Source: JBCDBD01 sp039184335
Lineage (GTDB): Bacteria; Bacteroidota; Bacteroidia; Flavobacteriales; Flavobacteriaceae
Assembly (NCBI GenBank): GCA_039184335.1
Contig: JBCDBD010000007.1
Coordinates: forward strand, 48,474-112,473
Direction of reading: 5' to 3'
DNA: 64,000 nt
The translations under genes were made by a program, and so were the position numbers. Positions 8,527 to 17,059 of this stretch are shown here, piece after piece; the stretch's first letter is position 1, and every line of letters begins with the position of its first letter. A model generated the notes under the pieces. The model was given only the letters and a program-made list of their open reading frames with translations. It was not told the DNA's origin and made no database searches.

Positions 8527-9473
8527 AACAAGGGTATAAGGGCAATATTGGGTTGTGGAAATATGTTCCATTACCGTTTATGTTTTTTGGCATGTCAGCT
8601 TTGTCGCTATTGGCCATTTATGTCTTGCAAATAGATTTGGAGTCTTTTATGCAAGCAGAGATTGAAAAGAAAGGGAGCAACAGGTTTCTGGCAGAATCGT
8701 TACTTCAATTTGCTGCAGGATTATTGATTCTTTGGGTCTGGGTAAGGTTTGTACACAAACAATCGTTCCGGTCTTTGACCACATCCAGGGAAAAAGTGGA
8801 TTGGAAACGCATACTGTTTTCTTTTAGGCTTTGGGGTGGACTCACCGTTTTACTTACACTGATCGATGTTTATCTGTCACCTGACGACTATGTTTTGAAT
8901 TTTGATCTCAACAAGTTTTTGGCTTTAGCGGCCATCGGGGTATTATTGGTTCCGTTACAGACAAGTTTTGAAGAATACTTTTTTAGGGGGTATATGATGC
9001 AGGGATTGGGAATCTTGACAAAAAACCGCTGGGTTCCCTTATTAGTGACCTCAGTGCTTTTTGGGTTGATGCATATTGCAAATCCTGAAGTGGTAAAATT
9101 AGGATATGGCATTATGGTCTATTATATCGGAACCGGATTTTTTCTGGGTATCATGACTTTGATGGACAACGGACTTGAACTTGCCCTTGGGTTTCATGCT
9201 GCGAATAATTTGATCACGGCATTACTGGTGACTGCTGAGTGGACTGCCTTTCAAACAAATTCAATCTATAAGGATGTTTCAGAACCAGGGTTGGGTTTTG
9301 ATGTTCTGGTGCCCATACTCGTAATTTTTCCCATTGTCCTGTTTCTCTTCTCCCGTAGGTACGGATGGAAAGATTGGAAACAGCGATTGACAGGCAGGGT
9401 GTACAGCAAAGAAGAATTTACCGCATTACATGACAATCGATCAACATTGGAGCACCATCCATCCAAGCTTTAG
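8517..9473 (+). CDS. CPBP-family intramembrane glutamic protease
   Basis: 318 residues with about eight transmembrane helices. The CPBP/Rce1-type motifs are present: FEEYFFRGYMM with Glu152-Glu153 and Arg157, HIANPE (His186), and GFHAANNLI near residue 222. Such proteins are predicted membrane proteases acting on lipidated or membrane substrates, often in bacteriocin immunity or maturation; the substrate here is unknown. It starts inside menC (10-base overlap) and ends inside menE (44-base overlap), so it is translationally linked to menaquinone genes. The soluble tail (about 290-318) is charged. A role in quinone synthesis is not established. Confidence 0.88.
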   Translation: MYVEQGYKGNIGLWKYVPLPFMFFGMSALSLLAIYVLQIDLESFMQAEIEKKGSNRFLAESLLQFAAGLLILWVWVRFVHKQSFRSLTTSREKVDWKRILFSFRLWGGLTVLLTLIDVYLSPDDYVLNFDLNKFLALAAIGVLLVPLQTSFEEYFFRGYMMQGLGILTKNRWVPLLVTSVLFGLMHIANPEVVKLGYGIMVYYIGTGFFLGIMTLMDNGLELALGFHAANNLITALLVTAEWTAFQTNSIYKDVSEPGLGFDVLVPILVIFPIVLFLFSRRYGWKDWKQRLTGRVYSKEEFTALHDNRSTLEHHPSKL

Positions 9474-10530
9474 GCTTAATGGAATTGCATATACCAGAAA
9501 AGAACTGATTGAAGTAGGGTATAGTCTCATCAAAGAAGGGGAAACCCATGAAGTGCCCATCGGTGATTTTTTATTGGATTGGCTCAGCGAAGCTGATACC
9601 TTGGTGGCACAAACATCGGGATCGACCGGTATTCCGAAAAAAATAAGACTACAAAAAGCCCATATGTACAATTCTGCCAGGGCAACGGCCCAATTTTTAA
9701 GACTTTCTCCTGGCAACACTGCCTTGTTATGTTTGCCCTGTACATATATTGCAGGAAAAATGATGCTCGTCAGGGCCATGGTCTTAGGGCTACATTTAGA
9801 CTACATGGCTCCAGATTCATCACCATTGGCCCATCTTGGCAAAACATTTGATTTTACCGCCCTAGTACCTTTGCAGGCTTCAAATTCAATAAAGCAGCTA
9901 GCCAAGATCGCTAAGGTAATCATTGGAGGGGCACCCGTGTCAAGCGAATTGCAGATAAAACTCAATGCATTGAATACCAACATATATGAGACCTACGGGA
10001 TGACAGAAACGGTCAGCCATATCGCCATGCACCGATTGAATGGTAAGCCGTTGGGCATTGATCCCCTGGGCACACGTAGTTTTCAATTGATGCCCAATGT
10101 GTCAATTGCTACAGATGATCGTGGGTGTTTGGTCATTGATGCACCCAAGGTCAGCAAGGGCAAGGTGGTGACCAACGATATCGTCAACCTACTTTCAGAA
10201 AATACATTTCAATTGTTGGGGCGTTATGACAACATCATAAATTCTGGGGGCATAAAATTAATGCCAGAACAAGTAGAATATAAATTGGCCAATAGGATTG
10301 AAAATCGGTTTTTTGTCAGTGCAATTGAAGATAAGAATCTTGGCGAAAAGTTGGTTTTGGTCATTGAAGGGAAAGTGGACAAAACCCTTTTGGAGCAAAC
10401 CCTTTTGGGCATCAAATCGCTACAAAATTATGAAAGGCCAAGATTTTTTTTGAATATCGATCGGTTTATCGAAACTCCCAATGGAAAACTACTGCGTAAC
10501 AAAACGGTAGCCGCCGCCCGCCCATTATAA
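9430..10530 (+). CDS. menE: o-Succinylbenzoate--CoA ligase MenE
   Basis: 366 residues, AMP-binding (ANL) superfamily, short as is usual for Bacteroidota MenE. It activates o-succinylbenzoate with ATP and CoA. Visible motifs are the P-loop TSGSTGIPK (62-70), YETYGMTETVSH near residue 190 and GRYDNIINSGG near 265, with the C-terminal lid ending NGKLLRNK, where the first Lys is the usual catalytic lysine. The gene overlaps the CPBP protease gene by 44 bases. The next enzyme, MenB, is not encoded in the window. Confidence 0.9.
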   Translation: MTIDQHWSTIHPSFRLNGIAYTRKELIEVGYSLIKEGETHEVPIGDFLLDWLSEADTLVAQTSGSTGIPKKIRLQKAHMYNSARATAQFLRLSPGNTALLCLPCTYIAGKMMLVRAMVLGLHLDYMAPDSSPLAHLGKTFDFTALVPLQASNSIKQLAKIAKVIIGGAPVSSELQIKLNALNTNIYETYGMTETVSHIAMHRLNGKPLGIDPLGTRSFQLMPNVSIATDDRGCLVIDAPKVSKGKVVTNDIVNLLSENTFQLLGRYDNIINSGGIKLMPEQVEYKLANRIENRFFVSAIEDKNLGEKLVLVIEGKVDKTLLEQTLLGIKSLQNYERPRFFLNIDRFIETPNGKLLRNKTVAAARPL

Positions 10531-10558
10531 TATTTTTGTATTTTGAAACCCTTAATCG

Positions 10559-11911
10559 ATGCTTATGGCAAAGTTGTTTTTCACTATTTTTCTTGTATTT
10601 CCCTTATCACTTTTTTCACAGCATATTCTACCAGAGTCTGAACGGGCCAGAGTGGTTGACGAAATTTTGTCTGAACGGTTCAACATATTGTTGCCCAAAC
10701 TTATGGATAAGACTGAAATTGATATGTGGATATTGATTTCAAGGGAATACAATGAAGATCCGGTATTGAAAACCATGCTTCCGTCCACATGGCTGAATGC
10801 CCGAAGACGCACCATCCTTGTTTTTTATAGGGACAATAAAAAAAACAGTATCGATAAATTGGCAGTGGCACGGTACAATGTGGGCAAAAACATCACATCG
10901 GCCTGGGACAAAGAAAAAGAACCCAACCAGTGGAACAGGCTGAATCAACTGATAGCAGCGCGCAATCCATTGAAAATTGGGCTCAATTTTTCAAAAGACC
11001 ATAACATCGCTGACGGTTTAGACAAAACAGATTACGAAGAGTTGATGAAGAACCTTCCCAAAAAATTCCATTCACGGGTAGTTTCAGCCGAACAATTGGC
11101 CGTTGGTTGGATAGAGACCCGCACCGAGCGGGAAATGGTCATTTACGAACAACTGGTCAATATTACCCATACTATTATTGCAGAGGCATTTTCTGAAAAG
11201 GTAATAACCCCGGGCATCACCACCACTACCGAAGTAGAATGGTGGATGCGCCAGAAAGTGACCGATCTAGGGTTGGAAACCTGGTTTCATCCCACAGTTG
11301 ATGTACAACGGTCAAGTGAAGCAATTGTAAGTCATTTGTATTCCTTTTCTGACCGCCCAGATGATATGGTCATACAGCCGGGAGACTTGTTGCACTGCGA
11401 TTTCGGGATTACCTATTTGCGATTGAACACCGATTGTCAAGAATTGGCCTATGTACTCAAACCCAATGAGACCACTGTACCAAAATTTTTAAAAGAAGCA
11501 CTGAAGGAAGGAAATCAGGTGCAGGATTTTTTGACGACCAATATGGTTCAGGGAAAAACAGGCAATGAAATACTTGCAAAGTCTTTACAAGATGCCAAAG
11601 CAGCCGGTTTGCGCCCCGCGATATATACACATCCCCTTGGTCTGTACGGGCATTCTGCAGGCACCACGATTGGCATGTGGGATGCACAGGGGGGTGTTAT
11701 GAAAGATGATGGTGAAAACTATCCCCTAAACCCGAATACGGTCTACGCCATAGAGCTGAATACCACAGTCCACATTCCTCAATGGAAGCGAGATATTCGC
11801 ATCATGTTGGAAGAAGCAGGATTTTTTGGGGCACAAGGGTTCCGTTATGTGAACGGTCGACAAACAGATTTTCTCTTGGTACCAAGACAACGACCCCATG
11901 TAGCGGAATAA
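10559..11911 (+). CDS. M24-family metallopeptidase (Xaa-Pro type), exported
   Basis: 450 residues. The N-terminus is a signal peptide (AKLFFTIFLVFPLSLFSQ, cleavage about residue 21). The C-terminal pita-bread domain has the M24 metal-ligand pattern: HCDFGITYLRLNTD (two Asp), GHSAGT (His), AIELNTT (Glu) and LEEAGFF (Glu). The N-terminal domain is creatinase-like. Family members remove N-terminal residues before proline or act as methionyl/creatine-type hydrolases; export suggests peptide degradation in the periplasm or outside the cell. A TATTTTTG box at 10531-10538 may be its -7 element, though no matching -33 is seen. Confidence 0.88.
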   Translation: MLMAKLFFTIFLVFPLSLFSQHILPESERARVVDEILSERFNILLPKLMDKTEIDMWILISREYNEDPVLKTMLPSTWLNARRRTILVFYRDNKKNSIDKLAVARYNVGKNITSAWDKEKEPNQWNRLNQLIAARNPLKIGLNFSKDHNIADGLDKTDYEELMKNLPKKFHSRVVSAEQLAVGWIETRTEREMVIYEQLVNITHTIIAEAFSEKVITPGITTTTEVEWWMRQKVTDLGLETWFHPTVDVQRSSEAIVSHLYSFSDRPDDMVIQPGDLLHCDFGITYLRLNTDCQELAYVLKPNETTVPKFLKEALKEGNQVQDFLTTNMVQGKTGNEILAKSLQDAKAAGLRPAIYTHPLGLYGHSAGTTIGMWDAQGGVMKDDGENYPLNPNTVYAIELNTTVHIPQWKRDIRIMLEEAGFFGAQGFRYVNGRQTDFLLVPRQRPHVAE

Positions 11912-12102
11912 ACAGTTGATTTCCCAATCGTTACAATCCATTCTCGTCATAATTTCTTATCTTAAAGGGGGTTAAATAAAATTGCGATGAAAAACCTTCT
12001 CCGTCTGTACCTGCGAAGTTCAGGGACCAAAAATATTTTTGATAGGAAAAACACTTAAAATTGGGCAAGGTTTTTGAAGCAGAAAAAAGAAAAAGATATA
12101 TT

Positions 12103-13935
12103 ATGGGAACACGTATCATTACTCTATTCACCGGTCTTTTGAGCTTGGCCATTTTTGCCCAGGAACAGCGAACGGTTTCTGGAAAGATAAGCGACGGGAA
12201 CAACAGGCCCGTTGAAAATGTCAACATATCTGTAGTTGGCAGAGCGACAACCACGGTTTCCGATGCCGATGGAAAGTACCAGATTACGGTAGCGACCGGT
12301 GAGATGCTTCAATACTCCTATGTGGGGATGAAGACCATTCAGATCCAGGTGGAAGATGTGACGCGCATCTTGAACCCGGTCATGGTTCCAGATATCAACG
12401 AACTCAAAGGGGTAGTGCTAAAAGGCAACACACGGCGTTCACAAAAAGACCTGGAACGGGACTATTGGAAAGACGAAAAGATCATCAAGACTTTTTTTGG
12501 ATATGTAGATGCCGATACCAGTCCTGGCAGGGTACGACTTTTGGGGAAAAACCAGATCAACCCGGCCGCAATCTGTATTCTTGACTTGTTGCGGAATAGG
12601 TTTGCGGGAATTTTGGTTGTTGGTGATTGTCAAATAGGGGGCAATGTATATATGAGAAGGACGATTTTTAGTTCTGTCAACAATCGTCTCCCCATGATTT
12701 TTGATATCGATGGCCAGATTTTTTCAAATGGATCTGCTATCTCTCGGCCATCTCCGATAAATAGATTTCAATCTGCTACTTTGGGCGGTAGGTTGGCGGC
12801 TTCAAGTGCCCCGGTATGGATCGATGTCAACAACATCAAGAGAATTGCCATATTGGATGGTCTGGCCAACACAGTAAAATATGGAAGTTTCGGCAATGGC
12901 GGAGTTGTGGTCATCAATACATTTTCAGGAAATTACAATGCAGAAAAGTTCGTCGATCGGGCCCGGTTGCGGAACAACTATGTTGATGAAAAAGAGGTGG
13001 TCACCAAAGCGCAGATGGCCAACAACGTCCCCACCTATTTGAAAGCGCTTCGGGCCGCCGGCTCTTTGGAAGCGGCAAAAGCCATTTACACAACGTATAA
13101 AATGAGATATGCAAGTTCACCATATTTTGCTTTGGATACCTATAACTATTTTTACGACCAATGGAGTGCCAGTGCATACGCCGATGCCATTATCGATGAT
13201 AATTACGACCTTTTTATGGACAATGCGGTACTCTTAAAGGCATTGGCCTACTGTTACGAATCGCAGGGACGATATGAAAAGGCGAACACGGTCTTTAAGG
13301 ATGTGTTCATCCTTCGGCCGAATTACGCCCAATCCTATATGGACATGGCCAATAGCTTCCGTAGCACCGGGAACGTACGGCAAGCGGCGTCTCTGTACGC
13401 ACGTTACAATTACCTGTTGCAAGAAGGTTTTATGCGGCCCGATACAATCGGTTTTTCCCCAATCATCAATCGCGAGTACAACAACCTGTTGATGCTCAAC
13501 AAGGAAGCTGTGGTCAGTGCCAAAAGGGTAAAAAAACTATATGTTGCCGAAGAGGATTTCAAGGGTACCCGTCTGGTATTTGAGTGGAACGATAGTGAGG
13601 CCGAGTTTGACCTGCAGTTTGTGACCCCCGGTAACCAATACTATAAATGGAAGCACAGTCTGGCAGAAAATGAGGAGACCATCTTGCGGGAGAAACAAAA
13701 AGGCTACGCCTGTACCGAGTATTTGATAGATGATTCGCTGCCCGGTACCTGGAAGGTCAATATGAAATATCTGGGCAACAAAAGCCTGACCCCGACCTAC
13801 ATGAAGGCGACCATCTACCATAACTTTGGGACCAGGGCGCAGCGAAAGGAGGTCAAGGTGTTCAAACTGACCGTAAAGAATGTCAACCACGAACTGTTTG
13901 CTGTTGAAAAGAACACGGCCGTTGTCTCGCGGTAA
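12103..13935 (+). CDS. Carboxypeptidase-like + SusC-type plug + TPR protein, no barrel
   Basis: 610 residues from ATG 12103; this start gives a signal peptide (TRIITLFTGLLSLAIFAQ). A TTG 14 codons upstream is less likely. Residues about 22-100 form a carboxypeptidase-like regulatory domain (SGKISDGNNRPVENVNISV). Residues about 150-285 look like a TonB-receptor plug ending in IDVNNIKRIAILDG and KYGSFGNGGVVVINT, the usual SusC plug signature. Instead of a beta-barrel the rest (about 300-430) contains helical TPR-like repeats (AYCYESQGRYEKANTVF, ANSFRSTGNVRQAASLY), then a beta-rich end. The role is unknown; the lack of a barrel argues against a transporter. Confidence 0.72.
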   Translation: MGTRIITLFTGLLSLAIFAQEQRTVSGKISDGNNRPVENVNISVVGRATTTVSDADGKYQITVATGEMLQYSYVGMKTIQIQVEDVTRILNPVMVPDINELKGVVLKGNTRRSQKDLERDYWKDEKIIKTFFGYVDADTSPGRVRLLGKNQINPAAICILDLLRNRFAGILVVGDCQIGGNVYMRRTIFSSVNNRLPMIFDIDGQIFSNGSAISRPSPINRFQSATLGGRLAASSAPVWIDVNNIKRIAILDGLANTVKYGSFGNGGVVVINTFSGNYNAEKFVDRARLRNNYVDEKEVVTKAQMANNVPTYLKALRAAGSLEAAKAIYTTYKMRYASSPYFALDTYNYFYDQWSASAYADAIIDDNYDLFMDNAVLLKALAYCYESQGRYEKANTVFKDVFILRPNYAQSYMDMANSFRSTGNVRQAASLYARYNYLLQEGFMRPDTIGFSPIINREYNNLLMLNKEAVVSAKRVKKLYVAEEDFKGTRLVFEWNDSEAEFDLQFVTPGNQYYKWKHSLAENEETILREKQKGYACTEYLIDDSLPGTWKVNMKYLGNKSLTPTYMKATIYHNFGTRAQRKEVKVFKLTVKNVNHELFAVEKNTAVVSR

Positions 13936-15088
13936 GCTTGCACTGGTTTTCCTTTCGTTATTTTTATTGTATGGATGTGGATTGGCCCGTGCACAACTCA
14001 GTATTTCAGGAAAAGTAAGCGATACAGAGACGGGTATACCCGTTCCCTATGTCAACATTGGTGTCATCGATGCCGGGGTGGGCACTGTTAGCAATGAAAA
14101 GGAGCTTTTCGAATTGTCGGTCAGGTCTGAAAGTGTTGGAGAAAATGCCATTGTTCTATTTTCTTCCTTGGGCTATGAAGACAAAAACATTCCATTGCAC
14201 ACCCTTTTGGTCAATTCCTCGGGCAGCAATTATGTTGAAGTAGCTCTTGATCCTAAAATCCATGAACTCCCTGAGGTCATCGTTTCCAATAAGGGTGACC
14301 GTTTTATAGATGATGGTGTCGGTTATCGAAACTACGGCGATAAGGTCTATGGGTATTGGAAAGATCAAATTGCCCTTGGAGGAGAACTGGCCACTAAGAT
14401 TATTATTAAAAAAGGGCTGCGGAAGCTTAAACGATTTGATTTTGAAGTTTGGGCCAATCCATCGGATAGCTTACTACTTCGGGTCAATTTTTATAAAGAC
14501 GATGGCGGCAACGGAAAACCGGGCACAAATCTCAATACATCAGGTAAGAACATTTTATGCATGATACAAAAGGAAAGCAAGCTTGTAAGCGTTGCCTTAG
14601 ATCCCTTTGATATTTTTGTGTACGATGACTTCATGGTCTCTTTAGAATTGCTCAAGGTATACGGTGACGAAATGCCCGGTTTTGTGTTGGCTGCTTCATT
14701 GGACCGGTATGGTTCGTACCGCAGGTATGCCAGCCAAGATAAATGGGAACGAATTGGGGATACCAATATGGCCTATTATCTGCACACCTCTTTGTTCGTT
14801 GACGAAAAAGTAGCGCAACGTTATGACAAGAAGCAACGAAAGAAAAGGAAGAACACACGTGTCTTGTCAGGGTTTGTGATCTGTGATGGACAGATGCTAT
14901 CTAATGTAACGGTAACCAACAGCAGGACCAAAGAAAGGGTCAGATCAGACACACGAGGCAGATATGCCATAGCGGCCAAAAAGAATGACCTACTGCAGTT
15001 TTCAGGTGACAGATTACAAACGGTGAATAGACGTGTCGGTAAAAAAAGAATACTTAATGTCGTAATGGCCAAGAAGGGCACCGATTAA
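13922..15088 (+). CDS. Exported protein with two carboxypeptidase-like domains
   Basis: 388 residues if started at TTG 13922, which overlaps the previous gene by 14 bases and gives a compact signal sequence (LALVFLSLFLLYGCGLARAQ); ATG 13880 is the alternative (402 residues, 56-base overlap). LLYGC could serve as a lipobox, but cleavage at ARAQ is equally possible. A carboxypeptidase-like regulatory domain sits at the N-terminus (SISGKVSDTETGIPVPYVN), a mid region of unknown fold follows, and a second, degenerate one is at the C-terminus (RVLSGFVICDGQMLSNVTV). Probably co-transcribed with the plug-TPR gene and perhaps its partner. Function unknown. Confidence 0.75.
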   Translation: MSRGKLALVFLSLFLLYGCGLARAQLSISGKVSDTETGIPVPYVNIGVIDAGVGTVSNEKELFELSVRSESVGENAIVLFSSLGYEDKNIPLHTLLVNSSGSNYVEVALDPKIHELPEVIVSNKGDRFIDDGVGYRNYGDKVYGYWKDQIALGGELATKIIIKKGLRKLKRFDFEVWANPSDSLLLRVNFYKDDGGNGKPGTNLNTSGKNILCMIQKESKLVSVALDPFDIFVYDDFMVSLELLKVYGDEMPGFVLAASLDRYGSYRRYASQDKWERIGDTNMAYYLHTSLFVDEKVAQRYDKKQRKKRKNTRVLSGFVICDGQMLSNVTVTNSRTKERVRSDTRGRYAIAAKKNDLLQFSGDRLQTVNRRVGKKRILNVVMAKKGTD

Positions 15089-15090
15089 AT

Positions 15091-16719
15091 TTAAACTTGT
15101 AGTACACCCATATTGAACGGTTTTTCGATAGGGGCATTGTTTGCGGCCTCAATACCCATTGAAATCCATTTTCGGGTGGCTAGGGGATCGATAATGGCAT
15201 CGGTCCACAAGCGCGCTGCAGCATAGTAGGGCGATATCTGTTGGTCGTACCGCTGTTTGATTTTGGTAAAGAGTTCCTCTTCTTTTTTAAGATTTATGGA
15301 TTCCCCTTTTTGTTCTAGAGAAGCCTTTTCAATCTGTAACAGCACCTTGGCCGCCGAATTACCGCTCATTACGGCCAATTCAGCACTGGGCCAAGCGACA
15401 ATGAGCCTTGGGTCATAGGCTTTTCCGCACATGGCATAATTGCCCGCTCCGTAACTGTTTCCAATGATTACCGTAAACTTGGGGACTACGGAATTGCTGA
15501 CGGCATTCACCATTTTCGCACCGTCTTTGATGATACCACCATGCTCACTTTTGCTTCCTACCATAAAACCGGTCACATCTTGCAAAAAAAGTAAGGGTAT
15601 CCGTTTTTGGTTGCAGTTGGCGATGAACCGGGTAGCCTTATCTGCAGCATCGGAATAGATGACACCTCCAAATCGCATTTCCCCCTTTTTGGTCTTGACC
15701 ACTTTACGTTGGTTGGCTACGATTCCCACAGACCACCCATCGATACGCGCATATCCAGTCAAGATTGTCTTGCCGTATCCCTCCTTGTACTGCTCAAAAA
15801 CCGAACCATCGACCAGACGTTTGATAATTTCGAGCATATCGTACTGATCGGTACGCGAATGGGGCAAAATACCATAAATATCCTCTGGATTCTCCATGGG
15901 TTTTTTTGAATCGATGCGGTTAAAGCCAGCTTCCTGAAATGCTCCTATTTTTGACACGATTTTTTTTATGGTATCCAACGCATCTTTGTCGTCTTTGGCC
16001 TTATAGTCGGTGACGCCGCTGATTTCACAATGGGTTGTTGCCCCGCCTAGGGTCTCGTTGTCAATACTTTCGCCAATTGCTGCTTTGACCAAATAACTGC
16101 CCGCTAAAAAGATACTTCCAGTTTTATCGACGATCAAGGCCTCATCGCTCATAATGGGAAGATAGGCCCCACCTGCAACGCAGCTACCCATTACTGCTGA
16201 AATTTGGGTAATGCCCCTACCGCTCATGATGGCGTTGTTTCTAAAAATGCGTCCAAAATGCTCTTTATCAGGGAATATTTCATCTTGCATGGGCAAATAC
16301 ACCCCGGCACTATCGACCAAATAAATAATGGGAAGTCGGTTTTCAATGGCAATTTCCTGGGCCCGCAGGTTTTTTTTACCAGTAATTGGAAACCATGCGC
16401 CGGCTTTTACCGTGGCATCATTGGCCACCACAACACATTGTTTGCCCTGTACATAGCCTATGGTGACGACAACCCCACCAGAGGGGCAACCACCGTGCTC
16501 GGCATACATTCCTTCACCCGCCAACGCACCAATCTCTATATGGTTCGTTTTGGGATCCAAAAGATAGGCGATACGCTCCCGGGCGGTCATCTTACCCTTT
16601 GAATGTTGCTTTTCAATTCGTTTTTTTCCACCGCCAAGCTTTATTTTGGCAAGTTTTCTTCGTAGTTCAGCCAGTTGTAACTTGTTTTTATCTTCGTTTT
16701 TATTGAAGTTGAGGTCCAT
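15091..16719 (-). CDS. Acyl-CoA carboxylase, carboxyltransferase (beta) subunit
   Basis: 542 residues, carboxyltransferase fold in two crotonase-like halves. The first half has GGVVVTIGYVQGKQCVVVANDATVKAG, the second GSKSEHGGIIKDGAKM and IGNSYGAGNYAMCGKAY, where the glycine-rich turns form the oxyanion holes. The length, the KMTARERI start region and FLQDVTGFMVG agree best with methylcrotonoyl-CoA carboxylase beta subunit (leucine breakdown), but propionyl- or geranyl-CoA carboxylase cannot be excluded. It transfers carboxyl from carboxybiotin on a partner alpha subunit, which is not encoded here. Convergent with the upstream gene, 2 bases apart. Confidence 0.88.
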   Translation of the reverse strand: MDLNFNKNEDKNKLQLAELRRKLAKIKLGGGKKRIEKQHSKGKMTARERIAYLLDPKTNHIEIGALAGEGMYAEHGGCPSGGVVVTIGYVQGKQCVVVANDATVKAGAWFPITGKKNLRAQEIAIENRLPIIYLVDSAGVYLPMQDEIFPDKEHFGRIFRNNAIMSGRGITQISAVMGSCVAGGAYLPIMSDEALIVDKTGSIFLAGSYLVKAAIGESIDNETLGGATTHCEISGVTDYKAKDDKDALDTIKKIVSKIGAFQEAGFNRIDSKKPMENPEDIYGILPHSRTDQYDMLEIIKRLVDGSVFEQYKEGYGKTILTGYARIDGWSVGIVANQRKVVKTKKGEMRFGGVIYSDAADKATRFIANCNQKRIPLLFLQDVTGFMVGSKSEHGGIIKDGAKMVNAVSNSVVPKFTVIIGNSYGAGNYAMCGKAYDPRLIVAWPSAELAVMSGNSAAKVLLQIEKASLEQKGESINLKKEEELFTKIKQRYDQQISPYYAAARLWTDAIIDPLATRKWISMGIEAANNAPIEKPFNMGVLQV

Positions 16720-16827
16720 ACCCGTTTCTTTTCTTCCTTTCGGTTAAATATACTACGACAAACTTTAACCAGAGTAGTGAGTTTCTAGCATTTTTTACGA
16801 TATTTGATTTACCACTTAATCGATACT

Positions 16828-17010
16828 ATGGGAATGAACAAGAATACCGTATTGGCATGGGCGACATTTATCATGATTGTTGTTGGTTTCGGAATGATTG
16901 CCCTTGGGGCCTTTAAGTATGATGAAGTCGCTGGCTATGGATTCGGAGCTGTTGGGGTCGGTTTTTTTGCTGTAGCTTGGGTATTCAACGCTTTAAAGGG
17001 TAGGGTTTAG
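16828..17010 (+). CDS. CAL67264-type small membrane protein
   Basis: 60 residues from ATG 16828; a TTG at 16804 would only add eight residues. Two transmembrane helices (LAWATFIMIVVGFGMIALGAF and a second through GFGAVGVGFFAVAWVFNAL) are joined by a short KYDEVAG loop. I recognise it as the small two-helix protein family named after a Gramella locus and widespread in Flavobacteriaceae. It precedes ettA on the same strand by 49 bases. Function unknown. Confidence 0.8.
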   Translation: MGMNKNTVLAWATFIMIVVGFGMIALGAFKYDEVAGYGFGAVGVGFFAVAWVFNALKGRV

Positions 17011-17059
17011 GTGCTACAATCACTTCTCGGTGATACGACAACTTTCTAATACAGTACAC

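Noticed and set aside
10531..10538. TATTTTTG as a firm promoter for the M24 peptidase
   Set aside because: No TTG within 17-24 bases upstream; mentioned only as a possible -7 box.
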